Shown here: positions 22,081 to 37,218 of the stretch, piece by piece
Numbering within the stretch: position 1 is the first letter of the stretch
How the letters are laid out: the number at the start of each line of letters is the position of its first letter
NCBI GenBank assembly: GCA_947000775.1
Contig: CAMQGK010000007.1
Location: 37,501-101,500, forward strand
Reading direction: 5' to 3'
From: Pterois miles
Lineage: Eukaryota; Chordata; Actinopteri; Perciformes; Scorpaenidae
DNA length: 64,000 bases
The notes under the pieces: model-generated
What the model was told of the DNA's origin: nothing
The model's input: the letters and a program-made list of their open reading frames with translations, nothing else
Database searches by the model: none
Translations under genes and position numbers: made by a program

Positions 22081-25000
22081 ATATGTTCCAAAATAGAAGC
22101 TGAACATTCCCGAATTTTAATTTCATGTGTTCTGAAATAGAATCTGAACATTCCCTAACTGTAACGTTATATGTTCTAAGACAGAAGCTGAACATTCTGG
22201 AATTGTTACATTATATGTTCTAAAATAGAAGCTGAACATTCTGCAATTGTTACGTTATATGTTCTAAATTAGAAGCTGAAAATTCTGGAATTGTACGTTG
22301 TATGTTCTGAAATAGAAGCTGAACATTCCGGAATTTTAATGTCATTTGTTCTAAAATAGAAGCTGAACATTCTGGAATTTTTACGTTGTATGTTTTAAAA
22401 CAGAAGCTGAACATTCCGAAATTGTAACGTTATACGTTCTAAAACCGAAATGGAACATTCCGGAATTGTTACATTATATGTCCTAAAATAGAAGCTGAAC
22501 ATTCCGGAATTGTAACGTTGTATGTTTTAAAATAGAAGTTGAACATTCCGAAATTGTAACGTTGTGTTCTTAATAACAAAACTGAACATTCCGGAATTTT
22601 AACGTCATATGTTCTAAAATAGAAGCTGAATATTCTGGAATTGTTAAAGTATATATGCTAAAATAGAATCTGAACATTTCGAAATGTTAACATCGTGTTC
22701 TAAAATAGAAGTTGAACATTCTGGAATTGTTACGTTAGAAATTCTAAAACAGAAGCTGAACATAACGAAATTGTAACGTTATACGTTCTAAAACAGAAAT
22801 GGAACATTCCGTAACTGTTACATTATATGTTCTAAAATAGAAGCTGAGCATTCTGAAATTTTAACGTTGTCTTCTAAAATAGAAGCTTAACATTCCTGAA
22901 TTTTAACGTCATATGTTCTAAAAGAGAAGCTGAAAATTCTGGAATTGTTACGCTATATGGTCTAAAATAGAATCTCAACATTTCGAAATGTTAACGTCGG
23001 ATTCTAAAATAGAAGCTGAATATTCCGGAATTTTAACGTTTTGTGTTCTAAAACAGAAGCTGAACATTCTGGAATTGTTATGTTTGACGTTCTAAAACAG
23101 AAGCTGAACATTCCGAAATTGTAACGTTAGATGTTCTAAAATAGAAGCTGAACATTCCGAAATTGTAACGTTATACGTTCTAAAACAGAAGCTGAACATT
23201 CCGGAATTGTTCCGTTATATGTTCTAAAATAGAAGCTGAACATTTCAGAAATTTAATGTCATGTGTTTTAAAATACAATCTGAACATTTTGAAATGTTAA
23301 CGTCGATTTCTAAGATAGAAGCTGAACATTCTGGAATTGTTACATTATATGTTCTCAAATAGAAGCTGAACATTCCAGAATTTTAACGTTATATGTTCCA
23401 AAATAGAAGCTGGACATTCCGCAATTTTAATGTCATGTGTTCTAAAACAGAAGCTGAACATTCTGGAATTGTTATGTTTGACGTTCTAAAACAGAAGCTG
23501 AACATTCCGAAATTGTAATGTTATACGTTCTAAAATAGAAGCGGAACTTTCCGGAATTGTTACATTATATGTTCTCAAATAGCTGAACATTCTGGAATTT
23601 TAATGTCATGTGTTCTGAAATAGAATCTGAACATTCCGTAATTGTAACGTTAAGTGTTCTAAAATACAAGCTGAACATTCGGGAATTGTACGTTGTATGT
23701 TCTAAAATAGAAGCTGAACATTCTGGAATTGTACGTTGTATGTTCTAAAATAGAAGCTGAACATTCCGGAATTTTAATGTCATGTGTTCTAAAATAGAAG
23801 CTGAACATTCTGGAATTTTTACATTTTATGTTCTAAAATAGAAGCTGAACATTTTGAAATGTTAACGTCGTGTTCTAAAATAGAAGCTGAACATTCTGGA
23901 ATTGTTACGTTATATGTTCTAAAATAGAAGATGAATATTCCGGAATTTTAACGTTATGTGTTCTAAAATAGAAGCTGAACATTCCGCAATTTTAATGTCA
24001 TGTTTTCTAAAATAGAAGCTTAACATTCCGGAATTGTTACGTTATATGTTCTGAAATAGAAGCTGAACATTCTGGAATTGTTACGTTTTATGTTCTAAAA
24101 TAGAAGCTGAACATTCTGAAATTTTAACGTTGTCTTTTAAAATAGAAGCTTAACATTCCAGAATTTTAACGTTATATGTTCTAAAATAGAAGCTGAACAT
24201 TCTGGAATTTTAATTTCATGTGTTCTGAAATAGAATCTGAACATTCCGTAATTGTAACGTTAAGTGTTATAAAATACAAGCTGAACATTCAGGAATTGTA
24301 CGTTGTATGTTCTAAAATAGAAGCTGAACATTCCGGAATTTTAATGTCATGTGTTCTAAAATAGAAGCTGAACATTCTGGAATTTTTACGTTTTATGTTC
24401 TAAAATAGAAGCTGAACATTTCAGAATTTTAATGTCATGTGTTCTAAAATAGAAGCTGAACATTTCAGAATTTTAATGTCATGTGTTCTAAAATAGAATC
24501 TGAACATTTTGAAATGTTAACGTCGTGTTCTAAAATAGAATCTGAACATTTAGAAATGTTAACATCGTGTTCTAAAACAGAAGCTGAACATTCCGAAATT
24601 GTAACGTTATATGTTCTAAAATAGAAGCTGATAAATCTGAAATTTTAACGTTGTCTTCTAAAATAGAAGCGTAACATTACAGAATTTTAACGTTATATGT
24701 TCTAAAATAGAAGCTGAACTTTCTGGAATTGTACGTTGTATGTTCAGAAATAGAAGCTGAACATTCCGGAATTTTAATGTCATGTGTTCTAAAATAGAAG
24801 CTGAACATTTCAGAATTTTAATGTCATGTGTTCTAAAATAGAATCTGAACATTCCCTAATTGTAACATTATATGTTCTAAAATAGAAGCTGAACATTCTG
24901 CAAATGTTACGTTATATGTTCTAAAATAGAAGCTGAACATTCTGAAATTCTAACGTTATATGTTGTAAAATAGAAGCTGAACATTCTGGAATTGTACGTT

Positions 25001-28000
25001 GTATGTTCTAAAATAGAAGCTGAACAATCTGAAATTTTAACGTTGTCTTCTAAAATAGAAGCGTAACATTACAGAATTTTAATGTCATATGTTCTATAAG
25101 AGAAGCTGAACATTCTGGAATTGTTACGTTTTACGTTCTAAAATAGAAGCTGAACATTCTGGAATTTTTACGTTTCCTGTTCTAAAATAAAAGCTGAACA
25201 TTCTGGAATTGTATGTTTTATGTTCTAAAATAGAAGCTGAACATTCCTGAATTTTAATGTCATGTGTTCTAAAATAGAAGCTGAACATTCTGCAAATGTT
25301 ACGTTATATGTTCTAAAACAAAAGCTGAACATTCTGAAATTCTAACGTTATATGTTGTAAAATAGAAGCTTAACATTCTGGAATTGTACGTTGTATGTTC
25401 TAAAATAGAAGCTGAACAATCTGAAATTTTAACCTTGTCTTCTAAAATAGAAGCTTAACATTACAGAATTTTAATGTCATATGTTCTATAAGAGAAGCTG
25501 AACATTCTGAAATTGCTACGTTATATGTTCTAAAATAGAAGATGAATATTCCGGAATTTTTACGTTATGTGTTCTAAAATAGAAGCTGAACATTCCCGAA
25601 TTTTATTGTCATGTGTTCTAAAATAGAAGCTGAACATTCCCGAATTTTATTGTCATGTGTTCTAAAATAGAAGCTGAACATTCTGCAATTGTTACGTTAT
25701 ACGTTCTAAAACAAAAGCTGAACATTCTGAAATTCTAACGTTATAGGTTCTGAAATAGAAGCTGAACATTCTGGAATTGTTACGTTTTACGTTCTAAAAT
25801 AGAAGCTGAACATTGTGAAATTTTTACGTTGTCTTCTAAAATAGAAGCTTAACATTCCAGAATTTTTATGTTATATGTTCTAAAATAGAAGCTGAACATT
25901 CTGCAATTGTAACGTTATATGTTCTAAAATAGAAGCTGAACATTCCCTAATTGTAACGTTATATGTTCTAAAACAGAAGCTGAACATTCTGGAATTGTTA
26001 TATTATACGTTCTAAAATAGAAGCTGAACATTCTGGAATTTTAATGTCATGTGTTCTGAAATAGAAGTTGAACATTCCGTAATTGTAACGTTAAGTGTTG
26101 TAAAATACAAGCTGAACATTCGGGAATTGTACGCTGTATGTTCTAAAGTAGAAGCTGAACATTCTGGAATTGTACGTTGTATGTTCTAAAATAGAAGCTG
26201 AACATTCTGGAATTCTAACGTTATATGTTGTAAAATAGAAGCTGAACATTCCGGAATTTTAATATCATGTGTTCTAAAACAGAAGCTGAGCATTCTGGAA
26301 TTTTAATGTAATATGTTCTAAAATAGAAGCTGAACATTCCAGAATTGTAACGTTATATGTTCTAAAATAGAAGATGAACATTCCCTAATTGTAACGTTAT
26401 ATGTTCTAAAATAGAAGCTTAACATTCCAGAATTTTAACGTTATATGTTCTAAAATAGAAGCTGAACATTCTGGAATTGTTACGTTATATGTTCTAAAAT
26501 AGAAGATGAATATTTCGGAATTTTAACGTTATGTGTTCTAAAATACAAGCTGAACATTCCCGAATTTTAATGTCATGTGTTCTAAAACAGAAGCTGAACA
26601 TTCTGGAATTGTTATGTAATATGTTCTAAAATAGAATATGAACATTTCGAAATGTTAACATCGTGTTCTAAAACAGAAGCTGAACATTCCGAAATTGTAA
26701 CGTTTTATGTTCTAAAATAGAAGCTGAACATTTTGAAATGTTAACGTCGTGTTCTAAAATAGAAGCTGAACATTCTAGAATTGTTATGTAATATGTTCTA
26801 AAATAGAAGCTGAACATTCCGGAATTGAAACGTTATATGTTCTAAAATAGAAGCTGAACATTCGGGAATTGTACGTTGTATGTTCTAAAATAGAATCTGA
26901 ACATTTCGAAATGTTAACGTCGTGTTCTAAAATAGAATCTGAACATTCCGTAATTGTAACGTCATATGTTCTAAAATAGAAGCTGAACATTCCCTAATTG
27001 TAACGTTATATGTTCTAAACCAGAAGCAGAACATTCTGGAATTGTTCGGTTATATGTTCTAAAATAGAAGATGAATATTCTGGAATTTTAACGTCATGTG
27101 TTCTAAAATAGAATGTGAACATTCCCGAATTTTAATGTCATGTGTTCTAAAACAGAAGCTGAACATTCTGGAATTGTTATGTAATATGTTTTAAAATAGA
27201 AGCTGAACATTCCGGAATTGTAACCTTATATGTTCTAAAATAGAAGCTGAACATTCCCTAATTGTAACGTTATATGTTCTAAAACAGAAGCAGAACATTC
27301 TGGAATTGTCAGGTTATATGTTCTAAAATAGAAGATGAATATTCTGGAAGTTTAACTTTATGTGTTCTAAAATAGAAGGTGAACATTCCCGAATTTTAAT
27401 GTCATGTGTTCTAAAACAGAAGCTGAACATTCTACAATAGTTTCGTTATATGTTCTAAAATAAAAGCTGAACGTTCTGAAATTTAAACATTATATGTTCT
27501 AAAATAGAAGCTGAACATTCTGAAATTTTAACATTGTCTTCTAAAATAGAAGCTTAACATTCCGGAATTGTTACGTTATAGGTTCTGAAATAGAAGCTGA
27601 ACATTCTGGAATTGTTAAGTTTTATGTTCTAAAATAGAAGCTGAACATTCTGAAATTTTAACGTTGTCTTCTAAAATAGAAGCTTAACATTCCAGAATTT
27701 TAACGTTATATGTTCTAAAATAGAAGCTGAACATTCTGGAATTTTAATGTCACGTGTTCTGAAATAGAATCTTAACATTCCGTAATTGTAACGTTAAGTG
27801 TTCTAAAATGCAAGCTGAACATTCGGGAATTGTAGGTTGTATGTTCTAAAATAGAAGCTGAACATTCTGGAATTGTACGTTGTATGTTCTAAAATAGAAG
27901 CTGAACATTCTGGAATTGTACGTTGTATGTTCTAAAATAGAAGCTGAACAATCTGAAATTTTAACCTTGTCTTCTAAAATAGAAGCGTAACATTACAGAA

Positions 28001-30899
28001 TTTTAATGTCATGTGTTCTAAAATAGAAGCTGAACATTCTGGAATTTTTACGTTTTATATTCTAAAATAGAAGCTGAACATTTCAGAATTTTAATGTCAT
28101 GTGTTCTAAAATAGAATCTGAACATTCCCTAATTGTAACGTTATATGTTCTAAAACAGAAGCTGAACATTCTGGAATTGTTAGGTTATATGTTCTAAAAT
28201 AGAAGATGAATATTCCGGAATTTTAACGTTATGTGTTCTAAAATAGAAGGTGAACATTCCCGAATTTTAATGTCATGTGTTCTAAAATAGAAGCTGAACA
28301 TTTCGAAATGTTAACGTCGTGTTCTAAAATAGAAGCTGAACATTCTGGAATTGTTACGTTATATGTTCTAAGATAGAAGAAGAATATTCCGGAATTTTAA
28401 CGTTATGTGTTCCAAAATACAAGCTGAACATTCCGCAATTTTAATGTCATGTGTTCTAAAATAGAAGCTGAACATTCTGTGATTGTACGTTGTATGTTCT
28501 AAAATAGAAGATGAACATTCCGGAATTGTAGCGTTATATGTTCTAAAATAGAAGCTGAACATTCCCTAATTGTAACGTTATGTGTTCTAAAATAGAAGCT
28601 GAACATTCCCGAATTTTATTGTCATGTGTTCTAAAATAGAAGCTGAACATTCTGCAATTGTTACGTTATATGTTCTAAAACAAAAGCTGAACATTCTGAA
28701 ATTCTAACGTTATATGTTGTAAAATAGAAGCTGAACATTGCGGAATTTTAATATCATGTGTTCTAAAACAGAAGCTGAGCATTCTGGAATTTTTATGTAA
28801 TATGTTCTAAAATAGAAGCTGAACATTCCTGAATTGTAACGTTATATGTTCTAAAATAGAAGCTGAAAATTCCCTAATTGTAACGTTATATGTTCTAAAA
28901 CAGAAGCTGAACATTCTGGAATTGTTTCGTTATATGTTCTAAAATAAAAGCTGAACGTTCTGAAATTTTAACGTTGTCTTCTAAAATAGAAGCTTAACAT
29001 TCCGGAATTGTTACATTATATGTTCTGAAATAGAAGCTGAACATTCTGCAAATGTTACGTTATATGTTCTAAAACAAAAGCTGAACATTCTGAAATTCTA
29101 ACGTTATATGTTATAAAGTAGAAGCTGAACATTCTGGAATTGTACGTTGTATGTTCTAAAATAGAAGCTGAACAATCTGAAATTTTAACGTTGTCTTCTA
29201 AAATAGAAGCGTAACATTACAGAATTTTAATGTCATATGTTCTATAAGAGAAGCTGAACATTCTGGAATTGTTACGTTATATGTTCTAAAATAGAAGATG
29301 AATATTCCGGAATTTTTACGTTATGTGTTCTAAAATAGAAGCTGAACATTCCCGAATTTTATTGTCATGTGTTCTAAAATAGAAGCTGAACATTCTGCAA
29401 TTGTTACGTTATATGTTCTAAAACAAAAGCTGAACATTCTGAAATTCTAACGTTATATGTTGTAAAATAGAAGCTGAACATTCCGGAATTTTAATATCAT
29501 GTGTTCTAAAACAGAAGCTGAGCATTCTGGAATTTTTATGTAATATGTTCTAAAATAGAAGCTGAACATTCCTGAATTGTAACGTTATATGTTCTAAAAT
29601 AGAAGCTGAAAATTCCCTAATTGTAACGTTATATGTTCTAAAACAGAAGCTGAACATTCTGGAATTGTTTCGTTATATGTTCTAAAATAAAAGCTGAACG
29701 TTCTGAAATTTTAACGTTGTCTTCTAAAATAGAAGCTTAACATTCCGGAATTGTTACATTATATGTTCTGAAATAGAAGCTGAACATTCTGGAATTGTTA
29801 CGTTTTATGTTCTAAAATAGAAGCTGAACATTCTGAAATTTTAACGTTGTCTTCTAAAATAGAAGCTTAACATTCCAGAATTTTAACGTTATATGTTCTA
29901 AAATAGAAGCTGAACATTCTACAATAGTTTCGTTATATGTTCTAAAATAAAAGCTGAACGTTCTGAAATTTAAACATTATATGTTCTAAAATAGAAGCTG
30001 AACGTTCTGAAATTTAAACATTATATGTTCTAAAATAGAGCCTGAACATTCTGAAATTTTAACATTGTCTTCTAAAATAGAAACTTAACATTCCGGAATT
30101 GTTACGTTATAGGTTCTGAAATAGAAGCTGAACATTCTGGAATTGTTACGTTTTATGTTCTAAAATAGAAGCTGAACATTCTGAAATTTTAACGTTTTCT
30201 CCTAAAATAGAAGCTTAACATTCCAGAATTTTAACGTTATATGTTCTAAAATAGAAGTTGAACATTCTGGAATTGTACATTGTATGTTCTAAAATAGAAG
30301 CTGAACATTCTGGAATTGTTACGTTATATGTTCTAAAATAGAAGATGAATATTCCGGAATTTTAACGTTATGTCTTCTAAAATAGAAGCTTAACATTCCG
30401 GAATTGTTACGTTATATGTTCTAAAATAGAAGCTGAACATTCCGGAATTTTAACTTTATGTGTTCCAAAATAGAAGCTGAACATTCCGCAATTTTAATGT
30501 CATGTGTTCTAAAACAGAAGCTGAACATTCTGGAATTGTTATGTAATATGTTCTAAAAAACAATATGAACATTTCGAAATGTTAACATCGTGTTCTAAAA
30601 CAGAAGCTGAACATTCCGAAATTGTAACGTTTTATGTTCTAAAATAGAAGCTGAACATTTTGAAATGTTAACGTCGTGTTCTAAAATAGAAGCTGAACAT
30701 TCTGGAATTGTTATGTAATATGTTCTAAAATAGAAGCTGAACATTCCGGAATTGTAACGTTATATGTTCTAGAATAGAAGATGAATATTCCGGAATTTTA
30801 ACGCTATGTGTTCTAAAATAGAAGCTGAACATTCTGGAATTGTTACGTTTTATGTTCTAAAATAGAAGCTGAACATTCTGAAATTTTAACGTTGTCTTC
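22081..30899 (+). repeat. 44-bp satellite array, third segment
   Basis: Continues the satellite with richer local duplication. For example, a block with CCCGAATTTTATTGTC near 28608 recurs near 29351 (about 743 bp). TCTACAATAGTTTCG and AATATGAACATTTCG monomers that build the long repeats further right begin to appear here. No gene seen; the reverse-strand open frames are satellite translations. Confidence 0.97.
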
Positions 30900-30950
30900 G
30901 TACGTTGTAAATTTCCCCACTGTGGGACTAATAAAGGAATATCTTATCTT
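30900..30950 (+). mobile_element. 51-bp 5'-truncated LINE 3' end
   Basis: Splits one monomer between GTTGTCTTC and AAAATAGAAG. The insert reads TTTCCCCACTGTGGGACTAA, then TAAAGGAATATCTTATCTT: a small CCCCAC/GTGGG hairpin followed by a short A/T-rich tail. Such ends are typical of L2-type LINEs in fish, so this is most likely a severely truncated insertion. No target-site duplication seen. Confidence 0.7.
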
Positions 30951-33910
30951 AAAATAGAAGCTTAACATTCCAGAATTTTAACGTTATATGTTCTAAAATA
31001 GAAGCTGAACATTCTGGAATTTTTACGTTTTATGTTCTAAAATAGAAGCTGAACATTTCAGAATTTTAATGTCATGTGTTCTAAAATAGAAGCTGAACAT
31101 TTCAGAATTTTAATGTCATGTGTGCTAAAATAGAAGCTGAACATTTCAGAATTTAATGTCATGTGTTCTAAAATAGAATCTGAACATTTTGAAATGTTAA
31201 CGTCTTGTTCTAAAATAGAATCTGAACATTCCCTAATTGTAACGTTATATGTTCTAAAACAGAAGTTGAACATTCTGGAATTGTCATGTTATATGTTCTA
31301 AAATAGAAGCTGAACATTCCGGAATTTTAATGTTATGTGTTCCAAAATAGAAGCTGAACATTCCGCAATTTTAATGTCATGTGTTCTAAAATAGAAGCTG
31401 AACATTCTGCAATTGTTACGTTATATGTTCTAAAACAAAAGCTGAACATTCTGAAATTCCAACGTTATATGTTGTAAAATAGAAGCTGAACATTCTGGAA
31501 TTGTACGTTGTATGTTCTAAAATAGAAGCTGAACATTCCGGAATTTTAATGTCATGTGTTCTAAAATAGAAGCCGAACATTCTGAAATTTTAACGTTTTC
31601 TTCTAAAATAGAAGCTTAACATTCCAGAATTGTTACGTTATATGTTCTGAAATAGAAGCTGAACATTCTGGAATTGTTACGTTTTATGTTCTAAAATAGA
31701 AGCTGAACATTCTGAAATTTTAACGTTGTCTTCTAAAATAGAAGCTTAACATTCCAGAATTTTAACGTTACATGTTCTAAAATAGAAGCTGAACATTCTG
31801 GAATTGTAACGTTTAGTGTTCTAAAATACAAGCTGAACATTCGGGAATTGTACGTTGTATGTTCTAAAATAGAAGCTCAACATTCTGGAATTTTTACGTT
31901 TTATGTTCTAAAATAGAAGCTGAACATTTCAGAATTTTAATGTCATGTGTTCTAAAATAGAATCTGAACATTTTGAAATGTTAACGTCGTGTTCTAAAAT
32001 AGAATCTGAACATTCCCTAATTGTAACGTTATATGTTCTAAAACAGAAGCTGAACATTCTGGAATTGTTATGTTATATGTTCTAAAATAGAAGCTGAATA
32101 TTCGGGAATTTTAACGTAATGTGTTCCAAAATAGAAGCTGAACATTCCGCAATTTTAATGTCATGTGTTCTAAAATAGAAGGTGAACATTCTACAATAGT
32201 TTCGTTATATGTTCTAAAATAAAAGCTGAACGTTCTGAAATTTAAACATTATATGTTCTAAAATAGAAGCTGAACATTCTGAAATTTTAACATTGTCTTC
32301 TAAAATACAAGCTGAACATTCGGGAATTGTACGTTGTATGTTCTAAAATAGAAGCTCAACATTCTGGAATTTTTACGTTTTATGTTCTAAAATAGAAGCT
32401 GAACATTTCAGAATTTTAATGTCATGTGTTCTAAAATAGAATCTGAACATTTTGAAATGTTAACGTCATGTTCTAAAATAGAATCTGAACATTCCCTAAT
32501 TGTAACGTTATATGTTCTAAAACAGAAGCTGAACATTCTGGAATTGTTATGTAATATGTTCTTAAATAGAAGCTGAACATATCAGGAATTGTACGTTGTA
32601 TATTGTAAAATAGAAGTTGAACATTCCGGAATTTTAATGTCATGTGTTCAAAAATGGAAGCTGAACATTCTGGAATTGTATGTTTTATGTTCTAAAATAG
32701 AAGCTGAACATTCTGGAATTGTTACGTTATATGTTCTAGAATAGAAGATGAATATTCCGGAATTTTAACGTTATGTGTTCTAAAATAGAAGCTCAACATT
32801 CTGGAATTTTTACGTTTTATGTTCTAAAATAGAAGCTGAACATTTCAGAATTTTAATGTCATGTGTTCTTAAATAGAATCTGAACATTTCGAAATGTTAA
32901 CGTCGTGTTCTAAAATAGAAGCTGAACATTCTGGAATTGTTACGTTATATGTTCTAAAATAGAAGATGAATATTCCGGAATTTTAACGTTATGTGTTCTA
33001 AAATAGAAGCTGAACATTCTGGAATTGTTATGTAATATGTTCTAAAAAACAATATGAACATTTCGAAATGTTAACATCGTGTTCTAAAACAGAAGCTGAA
33101 CATTCCGAAATTGTAACGTTTTATGTTCTAAAATAGAAGCTGAACATTTTGAAATGTTAACGTCGTGTTCTAAAATAGAAGCTGAACATTCTGGAATTGT
33201 TATGTAATATGTTCTAAAATAGAAGCTGAACATTCCGGAATTGTAACGTTATATGTTCTAAAATAGAAGCTGAACATTCGGGAATTGTACGTTGTATGTT
33301 CTAAAATAGAATCTGAACATTTCGAAATGTTAACGTCGTGTTCTAAAATAGAAGCTGAACATTCTGGAATTGTTACGTTATCTGTTCTAAAATAGAAGAA
33401 GAATATTCCGGAATTTTAACGTTATGTGTTCCAAAATACAAGCTGAACATTCCGCAATTTTAATGTCATGTGTTCTAAAATAGAAGCTGAACATTCTACA
33501 ATAGTTTCGTTATATGTTCTAAAATAAAAGCTGAACGTTCTGAAATTTAAACATTATATGTTCTAAAATAGAAGCTGAACATTCTGGAATTGTTACGTTA
33601 TATGTTCTAGAATAGAAGATGAATATTCCGGAATTTTAACGTTATGTGTTCTAAAATAGAAGCTCAACATTCTGGAATTTTTACGTTTTATGTTCTAAAA
33701 TAGAAGCTGAACATTTCAGAATTTTAATGTCATGTGTTCTAAAATAGAATCTGAACATTTCGAAATGTTAACGTCGTGTTCTAAAATAGAAGCTGAACAT
33801 TCTGGAATTGTTACGTTATATGTTCTAAAATAGAAGATGAATATTCCGGAATTTTAACGTTATGTGTTCTAAAATAGAAGCTGAACATTCTGGAATTGTT
33901 ATGTAATATG

Positions 33911-36900
33911 TTCTAAAAAACAATATGAACATTTCGAAATGTTAACATCGTGTTCTAAAACAGAAGCTGAACATTCCGAAATTGTAACGTTTTATGTTCT
34001 AAAATAGAAGCTGAACATTTTGAAATGTTAACGTCGTGTTCTAAAATAGAAGCTGAACATTCTGGAATTGTTATGTAATATGTTCTAAAATAGAAGCTGA
34101 ACATTCCGGAATTGTAACGTTATATGTTCTAAAATAGAAGCTGAACATTCGGGAATTGTACGTTGTATGTTCTAAAATAGAATCTGAACATTTCGAAATG
34201 TTAACGTCGTGTTCTAAAATAGAAGCTGAACATTCTGGAATTGTTACGTTATATGTTCTAAAATAGAAGAAGAATATTCCGGAATTTTAACGTTATGTGT
34301 TCCAAAATACAAGCTGAACATTCCGCAATTTTAATGTCATGTGTTCTAAAATAGAAGCTGAACATTCTACAATAGTTTCGTTGTATGTTCTAAAATAAAA
34401 GCTGAACGTTCTGAAATTTAAACATTATATGTTCTAAAATAGAAGCTGAACATTCTGAAATTTTAACATTGTCTTCTAAAATACAAGCTGAACATTCGGG
34501 AATTGTACGTTGTATGTTCTAAAATAGAAGATGAATATTCCGGAATTTTAACGTTATGTGTTCTAAAATAGAAGCTGAACATTCCCGAATTTTAATGTCA
34601 TGTGTTCTAAAACAGAAGCAGAACATTCTGGAATTGTTATGTTATATGTTCTAAAATACAAGCTGAACATTCGGGAATTGTACGTTGTATGTTCTAAAAT
34701 AGAAGGTGAACATTCCTGAATTTTAATGTCATGTGTTCTAAAACAGAAGCTGATCATTCTGGAATTGTTATGTAATATGTTCTTAAATAGAAGCTGAACA
34801 TATCAGGAATTGTACGTTGTATATTGTAAAATAGAAGTTGAACATTCCGGAATTTTAATGTCATGTGTTCAAAAATGGAAGCTGAACATTCTGGAATTGT
34901 ATGTTTTATGTTCTAAAATAGAAGCTGAACATTCTGGAATTGTTACGTTATATGTTCTAGAATAGAAGATGAATATTCCGGAATTTTAACGTTATGTGTT
35001 CTAAAATAGAAGCTGAACATTCTGGAATTGTTATGTAATATGTTCTAAAAAACAATATGAACATTTCGAAATGTTAACATCGTGTTCTAAAACAGAAGCT
35101 GAACATTCCGAAATTGTAACGTTTTATGTTCTAAAATAGAAGCTGAACATTTTGAAATGTTAAGGTCGTGTTCTAAAATAGAAGCTGAACATTCTGGAAT
35201 TGTTATGTAATATGTTCTAAAATAGAAGCTGAACATTCCGGAATTGTAACGTTATATGTTCTAAAATAGAAGCTGAACATTCGGGAATTGTACGTTGTAT
35301 GTTCTAAAATAGAATCTGAACATTTCGAAATGTTAACGTCGTGTTCTAAAATAGAAGCTGAACATTCTGGAATTGTTACGTTATATGTTCTAAAATAGAA
35401 GAAGAATATTCCGGAATTTTAACGTTATGTGTTCCAAAATACAAGCTGAACATTCCGCAATTTTAATGTCATGTGTTCTAAAATAGAAGCTGAACATTCT
35501 ACAATAGTTTCGTTATATGTTCTAAAATAAAAGCTGAACGTTCTGAAATTTAAACATTATATGTTCTAAAATAGAAGCTGAACATTCTGAAATTTTAACA
35601 TTGTCTTCTAAAATACAAGCTGAACATTCGGGAATTGTACGTTGTATGTTCTAAAATAGAAGATGAATATTCCGGAATTTTAACGTTATGTGTTCTAAAA
35701 TAGAAGCTGAACATTCCCGAATTTTAATGTCATGTGTTCTAAAACAGAAGCAGAACATTCTGGAATTGTTATGTTATATGTTCTAAAATACAAGCTGAAC
35801 ATTCGGGAATTGTACGTTGTATGTTCTAAAATAGAAGGTGAACATTCCTGAATTTTAATGTCATGTGTTCTAAAACAGAAGCTGATCATTCTGGAATTGT
35901 TATGTAATATGTTCTTAAATAGAAGCTGAACATATCAGGAATTGTACGTTGTATATTGTAAAATAGAAGTTGAACATTCCGGAATTTTAATGTCATGTGT
36001 TCAAAAATGGAAGCTGAACATTCTGGAATTGTATGTTTTATGTTCTAAAATAGAAGCTGAACATTCTGGAATTGTTACGTTATATGTTCTAGAATAGAAG
36101 ATGAATATTCCGGAATTATAACGTTATGTGTTCTAAAATAGAAGCTGAACATTCTGGAATTGTTATGTAATATGTTCTAAAAAACAATATGAACATTTCG
36201 AAATGTTAACATCGTGTTCTAAAACAGAAGCTGAACATTCCGAAATTGTAACGTTTTATGTTCTAAAATAGAAGCTGAACATTTTGAAATGTTAACGTCG
36301 TGTTCTAAAATAGAAGCTGAACATTCTGGAATTGTTATGTAATATGTTCTAAAATAGAAGCTGAACATTCCGGAATTGTAACGTTATATGTTCTAAAATA
36401 GAAGCTGAACATTCGGGAATTGTACGTTGTATGTTCTAAAATAGAATCTGAACATTTCGAAATGTTAACGTCGTGTTCTAAAATAGAAGCTGAACATTCT
36501 GGAATTGTTACGTTATATGTTCTAAAATAGAAGAAGAATATTCCGGAATTTTAACGTTATGTGTTCCAAAATACAAGCTGAACATTCCGCAATTTTAATG
36601 TCATGTGTTCTAAAATAGAAGCTGAACATTCTACAATAGTTTCGTTATATGTTCTAAAATAAAAGCTGAACGTTCTGAAATTTAAACATTATATGTTCTA
36701 AAATAGACGCTGAACATTCTGAAATTTTAACATTGTCTTCTAAAATACAAGCTGAACATTCGGGAATTGTACGTTGTATGTTCTAAAATAGAAGATGAAT
36801 ATTCCGGAATTTTAACGTTATGTGTTCTAAAATAGAAGCTGAACATTCCCGAATTTTAATGTCATGTGTTCTAAAACAGAAGCAGAACATTCTGGAATTG

Positions 36901-37218
36901 TTATGTTATATGTTCTAAAATACAAGCTGAACATTCGGGAATTGTACGTTGTATGTTCTAAAATAGAAGGTGAACATTCCTGAATTTTAATGTCATGTGT
37001 TCTAAAACAGAAGCTGATCATTCTGGAATTGTTATGTAATATGTTCTTAAATAGAAGCTGAACATATCAGGAATTGTACGTTGTATATTGTAAAATAGAA
37101 GTTGAACATTCCGGAATTTTAATGTCATGTGTTCAAAAATGGAAGCTGAACATTCTGGAATTGTATGTTTTATGTTCTAAAATAGAAGCTGAACATTCTG
37201 GAATTGTTATGTAATATG
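33911..37218 (+). repeat. 1132-bp higher-order repeat units (plus a 1044-bp variant)
   Basis: The rare landmark TTCTAAAAAACAATATGAAC falls at 33911, 35043, 36175 and 37219, giving steps of 1132, 1132 and 1044 bp. A 195-bp stretch at 34563, 35695 and 36827 translates identically in all three. The 1044-bp unit lacks 88 bp, exactly two monomers, which includes the CTAGAATAGAAGATG monomer. Unit size is about 26 monomers. Near identity implies recent unequal exchange or amplification. Confidence 0.88.
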
